Positions 31,559 through 43,150 are shown, numbered from the stretch's first letter. The stretch: DNA of 64,000 bases from Gonatopus flavifemur (GCA_018340375.1 JAFFJZ010000001.1:70982001-71046000), one strand, 5' to 3'. Translations and numbers: made by a program. Notes: generated from the letters alone by a model not told the origin.

Positions 31559-32480
31559 ATGGGGTTACTTTGATCAATTTCAAAATTTATAACACTATCA
31601 AAGTCAAACTACTTGAGATGGAATTTCACGGAATGAGTATCATAATTGGTTTTTATAATACTGTCAATATGCTTTATTAGAAAAAATTCTGTTATTTTGT
31701 TTGGATTTGAATAATTGAAAATCCTATGATCAAAGTTACCCGTCAAGTGGGGTTATTTTGATCGCTTATATTCTGAGTAGGCGTTTGCTCAGTGCATGTT
31801 TATATTTCCTTATGGAATGAATAATACTGGTCAAGAAACATTCAAGAATGATAAACGTTCACGAGAATAATGAAATAACGTGAGTATCTCCGTTAAATGT
31901 TTCCAACAAACACAATGTTTAAAAGTTGTCAAGAAATGCTGCATAAGAAGTCTTTCAGATGTGCATTAGATATTTTTGAGACAATGATCTGAAAGATATT
32001 TATCAGGTAATTAGAAGACTTCTTATGCAACATTTCACATCAAGTTTCAGACGCTGTGTTTGTTGGGTTTATTTACATTATTGTAAATAAAACAAAACCT
32101 TACTGGAACCACAAAAACTCGGATCGTTTGATATGAAAACTAAAGCAAAATTTCAAATATGGGTATTAAATATCAATGTGAAATTGAAATCCTGTATGAT
32201 CTGTATCATGTAATGCAATTGAATGTCAAAAAAATTTTTAAAGAGCATCTGAATTTCTCTTTCCGCGTTGATCAAGTTTTTTTCGCCCTTTGCTTCTTCT
32301 TCTCTGCAGAAGTTGGAACATTTTCATCATTTTGGTTTCCTGACTCGAACATTGACACACTCGCTCCCAGAGCGACATTTGATTCAGTCCTTCCTTTCAT
32401 TATTACCCTATGTGGCTGATCAAAATCACACCACACCGTTGATCAAAGTTACCCCATATATCTGATCAAAGTAACCCCGT
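31559..32480. mobile_element. GGGGTTACTTTGATC inverted-repeat element
   Basis: The outer ends GGGGTTACTTTGATCA (31561-31576) and its complement (32463-32478) match perfectly. A second inner pair lies at about 31748-31762 and 32440-32455. The group II hairpin 31903-32067 is embedded. No transposase is seen. Confidence 0.7.
31903..32067. mobile_element. Group II hairpin (TT flanks)
   Basis: CCAACAAACACA faces TGTGTTTGTTGGG, with TT on both sides; one terminal C is lost on the left. The core has AAGAAGTCTTTCAGAT against ATCTGAAAGATATTT and GAAGACTTCTTATGCA. Confidence 0.7.
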
Positions 32481-32489
32481 ACGCAAATT

Positions 32490-33500
32490 TTTTAACCGCG
32501 AGTACACATTGGGGAGTACAAATTCGAGTTTTGATTCATAGTATCTTCAAAAAATTGATCAATCACATATTGCAATCCTAGATTCATTGAAATTTAGGGG
32601 ATGAAATTAATGATGAAGTTTTCCGATATTATGAATTCAATAAAAAAAATTACACTTTACTATTTTTCTCACATTCATTTGCGATACAGATTGTTACATC
32701 GCTAACAGAATTATTTAGGGATCTTCTGTGTTGCTGACCAGTGAGGCAAAAATTAAAAATTGAATCTCATCTGCGCTTAAAATATTGTTCCATATACAAA
32801 CAAAGTAGTTATCAAAGTAAACCCATTCTACGGTACCATATTTATATTGTACTTTTGGGATATACTTGATTATGTCGTTATGAACCACAAGTACACGAGC
32901 ATTCACTATACTCTATCGTGAGGATGAAGATGAATATGTTATAATTTGAAATAAATATAGTCCTGAGCCTCATAATGAAGTATATCCCACGAGTAACATA
33001 AAAATATAGTAATCTTTGATATGAACTTTTCTCTGTGCGGCGGAAAAAGATCCTACTCGAAATATTGATACAAACATTTCTTATGGAGTTTCAAAATCGG
33101 TATGACATACCAATTTCATGGTATTCGAAGTTCTGAAAGATATTCTCCAGGTCAAGGCATATTATAGGGATCAGTTTTTACCAAAAAGTTAGTTCTAACA
33201 GAAAACGATCAGTTCTAAAACGTAAAAACGGTTAGTTCTTGAAATTTACCCAATTTCTTTTTTGTTTCTTTTAAATCGGGTACCCAATATTGCCCTGCTG
33301 CAGAGTGAACCTTTCGCCTCATATCAAGGAGTATATTGAGTTCAGTAATGATATTCAACTCGCAAAAATAAAACAAATAAATAAATCTTCATGCCAAAAG
33401 TAAAATTAAGGAAGTATAAAATAATTCAAGAAATACTTAAGTACAATTGTCATACAAATGTTCTGCATTTTTTTTTCTTCAGAAATTGAGGGTCTACCGT
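32490..33500. other. Intergenic repeats, nothing coding recognised
   Basis: A degenerate unit with GTTAGTTCTTGAA and GATCAGTT words occurs at about 33165-33245 and again near 33634-33665, in the same orientation. No further structure is supportable. Confidence 0.35.
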
Positions 33501-33503
33501 TTC

Positions 33504-33633
33504 CCCTGGTAGAAATATTCCATCAAATCCCATGACGAATGGTGAAATTCCTGATTAAATACCATTGAATTTCATTGAAACCTATTCGTTCTCCCATTCG
33601 TCAATGAGATTTTATAGAATATTTGTAACGGGG
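33504..33633. mobile_element. Group II hairpin (TC flanks)
   Basis: CCCTGGTAGAAATATTCC faces GAATATTTGTAACGGGG. The arms continue through CATGACGAATGG. TC occurs at 33502-33503 and 33634-33635. Confidence 0.7.
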
Positions 33634-33911
33634 TCGGTTAGTTCTTGAATATCCTTAGAATATACCCTGCTCCAGGTGTTGCCAATGATTTTTCGTAAAT
33701 TCTCGACAGGTCGATGGAGACATCTCCTAAAAAATTCCACACGAAGTATAGAATTTAGAAAACAGAGATGATGAAGATTCATTATTCTATAGACCAGACG
33801 AAACAAGACAATATTCAGAGAAAGATCAATAAATTTTGTTGCATTGAATATTTTTTTTATGTTGTTGGCATTATTAGAACTCTTGAAACCACATAAAATC
33901 TTGTTGGAATA

Positions 33912-34500
33912 CAGGGTATCCTAGACGTATCCACTCCATAATAACTTATCAAGAATGCATTTTAAGGAAAAACGTTCAATGAGAAGTGGTAAGATTTGTC
34001 CCTGGTTATGCGATGGTTGTCTTGGATTTGACCTGGACTATTACCTTGGAGGTCATTCCAAACGCGAGGTCGGTTTTTTAAATACGAACCCCCAAGGTTT
34101 TCTCGTAGATGTGGAATGATTGAAGAATTTTACCTCCATGTACGACCTCGAGAATGATTGTAAAGTCACGGTCAAGGTTTTTACAAAATTAAAACTTAAA
34201 ACACCGTTCAATGAATTCAAATTACTTTTCCTGTAGATTTTTGAGGTCGCTGAAACCGAATTCAAGTTTATGTTGTTCACGTCAGATAGGGTTGGAGGTG
34301 CTTTCCAGGTCAAATTGAAAGGAAAAATATAATACATTCCAGTAATTTTTCCCAGAAATTTTGGGTTCGTTACATTCGATTCCGAAGTCATTAGAACACG
34401 GGTATACGTAGCCGGATAGCATAGAATACCACAGAAACGTTCATGAACTGTTTGAAGAACGTAGTGGGGCCTTTGTGGACGTTCCAAAAACGATGACTCT
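33912..34500. mobile_element. Tc1/mariner-like end, possible
   Basis: It starts TA|CAGGGTATCCTAGACG, like the CAGGGTGTCCC ends elsewhere in the window. No matching right end was found. A 165-codon minus-strand frame (34053-34550) crosses it, but I recognise no transposase in it. Confidence 0.35.
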
Positions 34501-34504
34501 GGAA

Positions 34505-35530
34505 CTAGCAATGCACTGTAAGAGAATTTCACCGGAAAATTCCAGTACATGTACTGAAAGCAATTAACCTGTACATGAACCGGAAAATTTTAGGACATCT
34601 GTGCTGCAAAAATTCAGTACAAATGTTATGGAATTTCAGTATCAAAACTGGAAATTTTCTGAGCCTCGATACTGGAATTTTTCAGTACACGAACTGGACT
34701 CTTCCAGGACATGTGCTGGGAAATTGATGCTGAAAATATTCATGAAAATTGTGTTCCTTGTGTTTCAAAATGATTGAGAAACTTGAACGTTCATGTGGCT
34801 GGACAGAAATTCATGTCTACCTAACGGGATTTGAACCTACACTTTTCTACCTGCCTACCAACTGAAACCTAAGACCTAACCTATGAGCTATAGCGCGACA
34901 TGTTGGAAGGCCAGCTTGGGTTACTACATATGCTTCATATTTAGGATACACATAGCAATAATCAATTTATTCGCTAAAATTACAATTATTATTCAAAATC
35001 CCAATCAGGAAATTTTTGATATAAAAACTTAAACTTTTTCCTGCCAGAAATGACGAAGTCCGATAGAAGTGGAAAATTTCAGTGCAACAGTGCTTAAATT
35101 CCAGCATAACTGAAAAATCTCATCACATGACCTGAAGATTGCATGTTCAAAACCTGTATAATTCAATTACATAGCAAATGTAAAATTCCATCACACAACC
35201 TGAAAATTGCAGTTCAAGTCCTGTATAATTCCAGTGTACCAACGATTAGGTTTTTCTTTCTAAATTCTAAATTTTTTCCAAGTCCTTATTGAGGGGATAC
35301 TTTTTTCTAGTGCACAAGAACTGTAAAATTGTAGTACAAGTCAGTAAAATTTTCGCGAAATCATGAAAAAATTTCAGTACACAATCCCAAATTTAAAAAT
35401 CCCAGTACAAGGACTGAATGTTCAGTTATGCTTGGTAAATTTCCAGTACCGTACCAACAAAATCTCTGTACATGTACTGGAATATCCATATTCCAGTACT
35501 AGCGCTGGAAATTTCCAGTTTTTTTACTAT
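34505..35530. repeat. CCAGTAC-rich composite repeat
   Basis: It starts GCACTGTAAGAGAATTTC and runs to TTTCCAGTTTTTTTAC. Words CCAGTACATGTACTGG and GGAAATTTCC recur on both strands. A tRNA-like SINE head (34816-34925) interrupts it. Confidence 0.55.
34816..34925 (-). repeat. tRNA-derived SINE head
   Basis: On the minus strand a perfect B box GGTTCAAATCC (34827-34837) follows an A-box-like TAGCTCATAGG (34880-34890) at tRNA-like spacing. It shares ACCTAACGGG and ACCTAACCTA segments with 53340-53425, so both belong to one family. The spacing and lack of a full cloverleaf argue against a working tRNA. Confidence 0.55.
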
Positions 35531-35784
35531 GTGGATTACTTTGAATACGGATTTTCAAGCATCAGAGTACCTTATGAAGCATCAGGTTTGAATCCGCTAA
35601 TTGGGGTAAGAAGATGATTTCCAGACAGCATCGTAAGTTTTCAAAATGTTTCAAAAACGTGACAGTTGTTTCGCGATCTGTGATTGCAACAATTACGTTT
35701 TCAATGAATTTTCAAAGCCTACACTGTGAAAATATGTGTTTGATTCATGAAAATTTCCCATTTCGTTGGTAACTTTCCACATAG

Positions 35785-35950
35785 AACCGGATGTCCCAGC
35801 AATATTGTCAGAATATTACATTTAGAATGTGTAATATTCTGGAGAATGTTTCAAGAAAATTGTGAGAATGTCTGCAGGATGTCTTATGTCACCATCTTTG
35901 TAACATTCTGGAGACATTCTGAAATATTACTGTGATAATTTCAGCGATAT
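35785..35950. repeat. AATATTCTG-type element end
   Basis: CCCAGCAATATTGTCAGAATA at 35789 is a group II-like left end. The same sequence in reverse closes 46020-46252. The other end here is not clear. Confidence 0.5.
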
Positions 35951-36289
35951 TCAGCTGTACGGAAAAATTGTAACAATCACATATATTAAAAAGCGTAATA
36001 AATATTAGTTTGGATTGAAAAAAAATTTCTTCAGAGTTGACTTCTACAAATGTTGAACGAGTTTGGCCAGAATCACTTTGAGTGAAAGAAAACCTGCTTC
36101 GAAGTCAATTATTCGGAAGTTCTGCGAGTGAGATTCAAGGCTTCTATCACATCAGCGAATCTCTGAGATGACCACGCCACTCTCAAAGTGTCATTTATTG
36201 TAATCATCATGATGGGAGTTTGAAGAATTCGTTTCTGTGGAATATTGACCAACCGATTCAGAATTTTCTGAAATGTTAAATGAAAACCA

Positions 36290-36480
36290 CTTGAGAGACT
36301 ATGTAGATCTCTTGAGATATAAGTAGATCTCTTTAGATATATGTAGATCTCTTTGGATCTTCGTAGATCTTGTTTTTCCAAAATTTAGATCTAAAGAGAT
36401 CTACATATATCTAAAGAGATCTACATATATCTAAAGAGATCTACTTATATCTCAAGAGATCTACATAGATCTCATTAGAT
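36290..36480. repeat. AGATCT long palindrome
   Basis: Two arms of about 85 bases made of repeated GTAGATCTCTTTAGATATAT units face each other almost perfectly around 36375-36395. Each unit contains the palindrome AGATCT or AGATAT. No obvious terminal motif. Confidence 0.8.
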
Positions 36481-36515
36481 CTAATTCACTTTTCCTCGGG
36501 CACTTACAAATTTTA

Positions 36516-36797
36516 CTCTCTAAATTCTTTGGAGTGAATATTCACTCTTGGAAGAGTCAAAATACTGCAACTCTAGAACGGAGTGGGAGCTCAACTCTTG
36601 AAGAGTGAAATTTCACTCTTTAAGAGTCAATACTCACTCTTTTTCCTAAGAGTGAGTTTTTCACTCCAAACACCAGAGTTGATTTCCACTCTTATAGAGT
36701 GAAAATTCACTCTTTAAGAGTGAAATTTTTCACTCTTTCGGAGTTGCAGTATTTTCACTCGGCAAGAGTGAATTTTCACTCCAAGGAATTTAGAGAG
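36516..36797. mobile_element. Hairpin with TA flanks, CTCTC ends
   Basis: CTCTCTAAATTCTTTGGAGTG faces its complement, with TA at 36514-36515 and 36798-36799. The core is a run of ACTCTTNNAGAGTG words. The ends differ from group I, but the TA target is the same. Confidence 0.8.
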
Positions 36798-37043
36798 TAC
36801 CAAGTGCCAGAATGAATTGATATAAGAATTTCAAAAATTTGTCTCCATAAGATGAACGATTTCAAAAATTCGTTAAGAAGGCCTTTTCGAATAGTTGGGC
36901 TGCGTAGTTATTTTCTTCATCAATCATGTGTTTCTCGGCATAATAAATCAAATTTTCCAGTGGATTAAAATGATTTGATTACCGGTGAAAGATGGGATTT
37001 CTTTCCAGGCAAACAATTTTTCTTCCACTGTAAGATAAGCATT

Positions 37044-37325
37044 CCCATACAGCAAAAGAGTTCCCACGAACAGCTCCCGTTATGACAGTAAACATGAATT
37101 CATTACGAATACTTTGAATTCAAATTGAATTCTTGATGAACAACTTACTGTTCAGAAAGAATTCATGTTGCGAGTTCATGAAGAATTCTCCAGGCATTCA
37201 ACATGTATTCGTTTTCAATTCATTGAATTCATATTGAATTCATTTTCACTGACATAACGGGGACTGTTCCAAGAACTCATTAAGGAGTCTTCAAGAATTT
37301 AGACGGGTTATTTTTGCTGTCTGGG
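37044..37325. mobile_element. Group II hairpin (TT flanks)
   Basis: CCCATACAGCAAAAGAG faces TTTTTGCTGTCTGGG, with TT on both sides. Inner arms pair CCCGTTATGACAG with CTGACATAACGGG. The core consists of GAATTC words. Confidence 0.8.
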
Positions 37326-37614
37326 TTTGTATTGAGAAAGAAAATTTGTTGATCAACATTTTTCATTCACAATAACAAATGTTTTTTTCTCAGTGAGCGT
37401 TTGAAATCGAAACAATCCTCTCTCACAAACCCTATTCATTTTCCTTCGGAAGAAGAATTCCATCTGAAGGGGAACATCTTATTTTTAATGGACATCAAAT
37501 ATTCACACTTCTGATTAAGTTTGAATCGATTAGCATAAATGACAAAATAATATTTCTTCAACTTTCTAACTTTCCCGAACCCAGACTTTAAGAAATTCCA
37601 GAATTGTTTTATCC

Positions 37615-37825
37615 ACAGAATATTTTCATCATAACATCGTCAGAACATTCCAAAGTGTAATAAATGCGATATTTCCAGGAGAAGATTGTCAGAATATTCA
37701 CCATGAAACATTGTATACGTAACATTTATGCAATCTTCTGGGAACCTTTCAACTGGAATGTTTCAAATGAGACATTCGTAATATTCTGGAAATATTTCTG
37801 AGACATTGAGTGCTATGTGGGCTAC
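37615..37825. repeat. AATATTCTG-type repeat, group II right end
   Basis: Words GAACATTCC and AATATTCTGG recur in both orientations. It ends GTGCTATGTGGG|CT. The left end is unclear. Confidence 0.5.
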
Positions 37826-38610
37826 GCTAACCTTTTAATCATTCATTTTCAAAGTTTCGAGTTGGACGCAAGTTCATTAATCTCGATAAATTGATTGAAT
37901 TTTGGAACAAAAAAATTCTCAAAGTTTGACAAAAACATTTCCTCATTGTATCATAACTTGGATTATGTAATTTTTTGATGATTTATCGGGATGGAAAAAA
38001 CCTTCATTGTTTCAATGACGCTGAAGAGTCGGTTGGCCAAATACGAAGTTCGTATCGACTAACCAACTCGTTTCTCACATCACGGGAATTTTGGAGGGCT
38101 AATATTTGGAGGGCTTCTACAAAGTGAAAAATCATTGCTCAATTGGATTCTACTCCATAAGTTTTGCTGGAGTCTATGCGGTTTTGTTTTCTGTGAAGTA
38201 CGACTTGAAACTAACCGTTGCTCCAACATTCTTGGTATAATATTTCAAATCTGCAATTCCAACTTGAGACGAAGGAAAATTTTAGAATGCAAAGTACTAC
38301 GCAGACTTCCGCAAGATTTGTTCGATATTCTATATATAATACCAAAATCTGCTGGAAGAGCAAACATTTTTGGCTGTCACAGCTAGAAAATCGCTGTCAC
38401 AGCAAATTTCTTTTTTCTCCATGTGAGAACAAAAATATTCACTTCACAAACTACAAAAGCTTTCGAAAATTGATAGGATAGTTTTCATACTGATGCTGAA
38501 ACGTTAATAGCGTGAGTAACATTGCAATGTGAACATCATAAACAATCGCATTAAATGTAGACATCACTTGATTTCTGGATAGCGAGTCCTACGGAATATC
38601 GCAATCGTTA

Positions 38611-38873
38611 CACTGGGAAAAAATTGGAAAAACCAGCTTCCCAAAATTGCTGTGAATAGTGCTCCCAACATACTGGAGTATCTGTTCTTCCACTTTGGGT
38701 AGTCAGATCTCCCAAGATGAAAGAACAGCAACTTCAGTTAACTTCAGCTGATGAGATATTTTCTCATCTTGGGGGATCTGATCACCCAAAGTGGAAGAAC
38801 AGACACACCAATACGTTGGGAGCACTATTCACGGCAATTTTGGGAAGCTGGTCTTCCAAATTTTTTTCCAGTG
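38611..38873. mobile_element. Group I hairpin (TA flanks)
   Basis: CACTGGGAAAAAATTGGAAAA faces the complement ending TTTTTTTCCAGTG, with TA at 38609-38610 and 38874-38875. The arms match through GCTCCCAACATACTGGAGTATC and CCACTTTGGGTAGTCAGATC type blocks; the tip has TCTCCCAAGATGA. Confidence 0.85.
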
Positions 38874-38886
38874 TAGGATGTATTCG

Positions 38887-39143
38887 CACAGAAAAAAGGG
38901 AGTTGCGGTGACAGCGGGATATAATTTTGCTGGGTCCCTTTTGCTGAAGCAGCGAAATTTTTGTTGTGACAGTGAACTATTTGTTATCACAGAAATTTTG
39001 TCAGCCACGAGAGCGATCTTTTTAGCTGTGGCAGCAGAAAATGTTTGCTCCTCCAGAAAATTTTGGTATGAAAAATTCACTACTCTAGCAGAAGGTACTC
39101 AGCAAAATCAGATTTCGCTGTTACAGTGATTTATTTCTCCGTG
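38887..39143. mobile_element. Group I-like hairpin with GCTGTGACAGC words
   Basis: It starts CACAGAAAAAAGGGAG and ends TTTATTTCTCCGTG. Repeated GTGACAGCG and GCTGTGGCAGC words match 7537-7803 and 63765 onwards. Clean flanking duplication is not seen. Confidence 0.55.
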
Positions 39144-39489
39144 TTCCCCTAAGAAAATTTCATATCGGAATCATTACTACCTAACCCAACTTGGTACTTG
39201 GCACTCTAAGTACCAAGTCATGAGGCAGATGAGGAAAAATGTTTTTCTCCTTCTCCTCACATCGAAAATGATGTAAGGAATCCAAAATCGGTGAGAAACA
39301 AAATTTCAAACTTCCCCCCTTTTCAACTGTTTTGAGGCCCCAAACCGTCAATTGAGCATGAGAAAATTTTTTTTCGCATCGAATGGAATCCAGAAAAATT
39401 CCTGATCATCATGTTCAAAACCAAATACTCTTGGAATTTATAAAAAAGTGGATTTAGTAAACGTAGCAAATTTGCAACGTTTGTGGCTA

Positions 39490-39715
39490 CCCAATAAACA
39501 TACAAATCTTAAAGACATCTAAAAGCTGTCTAAGAAAAGACATCTTTCCGACATTTCTAAAAGACAACTTATAGACTTCTTTTAGATGTCTCACTGAAGA
39601 CATTTCTAAGAAGTCTCTTGAAGTTATCTTAAAGATGTCTAATAGATTTTATTTCAAAGATGTCTTTAAAGATTTAATAAAAGACATCTTTTAGATATCT
39701 TCAAAATCACAATCA
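39490..39715. repeat. AGACATCTTTTAGA-ladder element, one end
   Basis: It starts CCCAATAAACATACAAATC, a group II left end almost identical to 42450. The core repeats AAGACATCTTTTAGA. The right end is lost in AT-rich sequence. Confidence 0.55.
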
Positions 39716-40374
39716 CAATATTATTAATATAATAATATACCGATAATGATTATAGGCCTGAATTTAAAAACATATCATTTTTGATATAAAATCAAATAAT
39801 TGGCGTCTTTCATTATAAAAATTTTTATAATCCCATAGTGTGCATTGTTTCTACTGACCAAATTGGATCGCGTCGGACCACAATTGATGTTGCACGGATT
39901 GATTCGTTCAAGTACTCCTGCTTAAAGAATTTTATTGACCCAATAGAATCTGCATCGGAATCAGTGGGTTCAATGAGATATTTCGAACAGGCGTAAAAGA
40001 AAATTCTACGGTCATAGTTTGTAATTCCAAGAAAACACGAAGGTCCAAAGAATATTCAGTGGAGGTGCATTGAACGTCCGGACATTGGATGGTCCGAACA
40101 TTCCTTGAACATAAATGTACGTATAATGAACGTGAATTTCACCTAAAAGATCTGTATCTTGGGGGATAAGTTACAGGGATGGAATATATAATTCGCAAGA
40201 CATTTTCAGATCATCTGAAAGTGTGCTTCAACCGTGGTTAATAAAACCTATTCATTCCTGTTGAATGTCATAAATTCACATTAAAATTCGAATTCTGCAC
40301 ATTTAATAGGAATAAATGGGGTTTTCATCAATCAGGAAAGAGGTCCTCAGAAAAATTTGCAACATATCTAAAAC

Positions 40375-40660
40375 TCGTCTTGAAGAAGTCTAAAAAAGAT
40401 ATCTTCTAGATATCTAGTAAGAGTTCTAAAAGATGTCTTACTCAAGACATGTTTTGGATGTCTAAAACTGTCGCATAAGACATCTTTCAGACTTCTTTGA
40501 GATATCTTTTAGAACAGTTTGTAAGACATCTTGCGAAGTCGCAAGACATCTTTCACATTTCGGAAAGATATCTTTTTGTCTATGTGGGAAGACATCTTTT
40601 TGTCTATGTGGGAAGACATCTTTTAGATTTCGGAAAGATATCTTTTTGTCTATGTGGGTA
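40375..40660. repeat. AGATATCTT ladder with repeated group II tails
   Basis: The ladder ends with three copies of TTTTTGTCTATGTGGG (about 40571-40590, 40591-40613, 40638-40659). This looks like local tandem duplication of an element tail. Confidence 0.55.
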
Positions 40661-41647
40661 GAGGGTTAATCCCTTCGGTGTTCAAAGAAGGGGACATTGA
40701 CCATGGCGAATTCTTTATCCTCATCATACACGATAATAATGTCCGTTATTAAATTTGAGCGTTTTTGTTACATCGATATACTGAATCACATTTATCTCAC
40801 ACTGTATAAAACTGCCTCAACTGCCTCTTGGAATCTTTACCTTCTTGTCATCAGCATAATACTTATTATTATTTCACTGAGAATTCTCAAAAGACTTTTC
40901 TCAAGTTCACCCTCATTTCCTCGAACATTTCCTCAAGTTCAACTCCATCTCGATATCGCCTGTTGCTTGAGAACCCACGAATAGGGCATTGCCTGTTGCT
41001 TCAAAATTCTTTCTTTCATCAAAATAATCGAAAAATTCTCCCATACATATCAAACCATAATAAGTATTAATTTAGTAACAACATAAATTTCAAAATCACA
41101 TTCACGAGTCCTTGAATTATCAGAATCCTTAGTACGTGAGTATATAAATTGTCGTTGAAGGTGGATTCAGGATTTGTGAAATATAAAAGGTGAGGTTTTT
41201 AACGATTCGATGAATCTCTTGAGTCGACAAACATCAAGATCCTGTGGAAGTATTCTTGGAGCACGATTGGAAGTAAGGAAAAGAAACGGAAGAAGCAGCA
41301 AACGATGTGGACAATGGAGTGGTAAAATGGGAAAATCAGAAAGCATAAAAGTACGCGGAATGTAAAATCAATATGATTCATTCAGAAAAAAATACGTGAA
41401 GAATGTTGCAGAAACCGATTTGTAATAGTATATGAAATGGTAGATGTCTAATTCGAATTTTTCAATGCAAATATGCAATGAAGAGCATTTTTAATGATTC
41501 AATGTTGGTTCTATGATGTTTGATCATCATATAAATTCACGTAGCATGGACAAAAACTTCATATTAACTGTGCATTATACATAAAAACTTCAAAACATTA
41601 CAGCTCTTAGATAAGTTAAAAGATCGAACATATTGTGAATGCATGTC

Positions 41648-41905
41648 ATGTTGCTGAAGTTTGAATCGTTTATTGAAACGAATCAGTAATTGAGAAACAT
41701 AATGCTGAGTTGTTAAGGATCCAAAACATTGCAGAAACATTTTTTAACGCTTTTTCCAGTTCCGAGCACTTATTTTGGAAAGATTGATCACCATGATTTA
41801 TGCGATTTTGTGAATATGGATTTTCGTTTCGTTTCCACATTAGTGGAAATTGATATAAAGGCACTGAGTTTTCTGCATAAATAACAAACTTATTTCTCTC
41901 AAACA
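41648..41905. repeat. Dispersed repeat, ATGTTGCTGAAGTTTGAATCG type
   Basis: Related sequence occurs at about 47470-47645 (same orientation), 44570-44745 and 42860-42925 (inverted). Shared blocks are GAATCGTTTATTGAAACGAA and CCAGTTCCGAG. It has no coding potential that I recognise. Confidence 0.55.
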
Positions 41906-41954
41906 ACGTTTATGTCATATATTCAACAACTTTCAAGTGTTATCGAATAAAAAA

Positions 41955-42190
41955 CCCAATCAAACAAAAAGACATCTCTTAGATATCTAAAAGATATCTC
42001 GCAATTTCGAAAAATGTCTTGCAAGAAGGTCTCGAAGATGTCTTTTAGAAATCTAAAAGATGTCTTACGCGACTGATTTCGACAAATTTAAGATATCTCA
42101 AAAACGTCTTGCGGAAGATATGCTTCAGACGTATTCAATCAAGTCTTAAAAATGTCTCGAAGAATTCATAAAAATATCTTGGAAAAATCT
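41955..42190. repeat. AGACATCTTTTAGA-ladder repeat
   Basis: It starts CCCAATCAAACAAAAAGAC (group II-like). The core has AGATATCT and AAAGATGTCTTACG words in both orientations. The right end is unclear. Confidence 0.5.
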
Positions 42191-42449
42191 TGAATCGTGC
42201 ATACAAGAAATTCTCCCCTCTTTTTCTTCTTCTTCCTCCTTTGTTTTCTTTTGATCCCTCCTCTCAGTCCTACAAATTTTACTTCATTTCGGATTTTTAT
42301 AATAACTGATTACTACTCTTCACAAAAGCGTTTCTACCGTTCAACTGTGAGATTTATGTTTATAAACAAACCCGTGTTGATGTTAGTGCAACCACTGGGA
42401 TAGTAAAGATCTTTCACATTCCCTGAATTCGCACGATGTTAAGTGCCTT

Positions 42450-42681
42450 CCCAATAAACATTTTTGGATCAGTCTTTTGGATCAATCTAAAAGATGTCTT
42501 ATGCAACAAATTTAGATATGTTTAAGACATCTTGCAGAAAGACATCTTTTAGAAATCTAAAAGACATCTTGGAGGAAGACATCTAGAACATATCTAAATT
42601 TGTCGCATAAGACATCTTTTAGATCTCTGTTAGATATCTTTTAGAGTGTTCCGGAAGACTTCCATAGAAATGTTTATTGGG
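42450..42681. mobile_element. Group II hairpin (TT flanks)
   Basis: CCCAATAAACATTTTTGG faces GAAATGTTTATTGGG, with TT at 42448-42449 and 42682-42683. The core is built from AAGACATCTTTTAGA palindromic words. Confidence 0.8.
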
Positions 42682-43103
42682 TTTATACTGATTTCCACAT
42701 AAAATTGCTGATTTTGCAATTATTCCATGATTTTCTTAAAATAGAACAACGAGACTCAGTCTTAGTAAGACTTTCTTGATTATTGTACTTACTCGAAACA
42801 AAAACAATCATATGAATATTTTAGAGAACCATCAAACCCATGTTTTTCTTCATAATTCAAGTGCCTTTATACCAATTTCCACTACCGTATAATCGATTCA
42901 AACTTCAACAACATTGCATGTCCGCATTCTCACCTAAATCATTTCGTATGCAGATTTTCAAAAATATCTGCATTATGAAACACGTGGGGGGCTGACCTAA
43001 GTATTTTTTCATCCCTTGACCGGATGACAATGGATTGGCTGAAAATTCACCACTTCCGTCGCTGATTCGAATCACAGCTATACGAATTTACTGTTGTTCT
43101 GAC

Positions 43104-43150
43104 CTTGTTGCCTTGGACGGCCGCCTGAATTACCCTGCCCTGGTGGCGAC
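43104..43150 (-). CDS. Candidate internal exon of an unknown gene
   Basis: On the minus strand the acceptor TCATTTTCTAG and donor CAACAAG|GTCAGA bracket 47 bases that are much more GC-rich than the surroundings. One frame reads SPPGQGNSGGRPRQQ, a Gly/Gln/Arg-rich low-complexity peptide of the kind seen in RNA-binding proteins. No neighbouring exons were found, so it could equally be chance. The plus strand also stays open here in two frames. Confidence 0.25.

Noticed and set aside
34053..34550. Minus-strand frame of 165 codons
   Set aside because: No domain recognised, composition follows repeat words, and it overlaps a Tc1-like end; left as repeat sequence.
36290..36480. CRISPR-like array of regular repeats
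   Set aside because: The units are inverted and palindromic with no unique spacers, in a eukaryotic genome.
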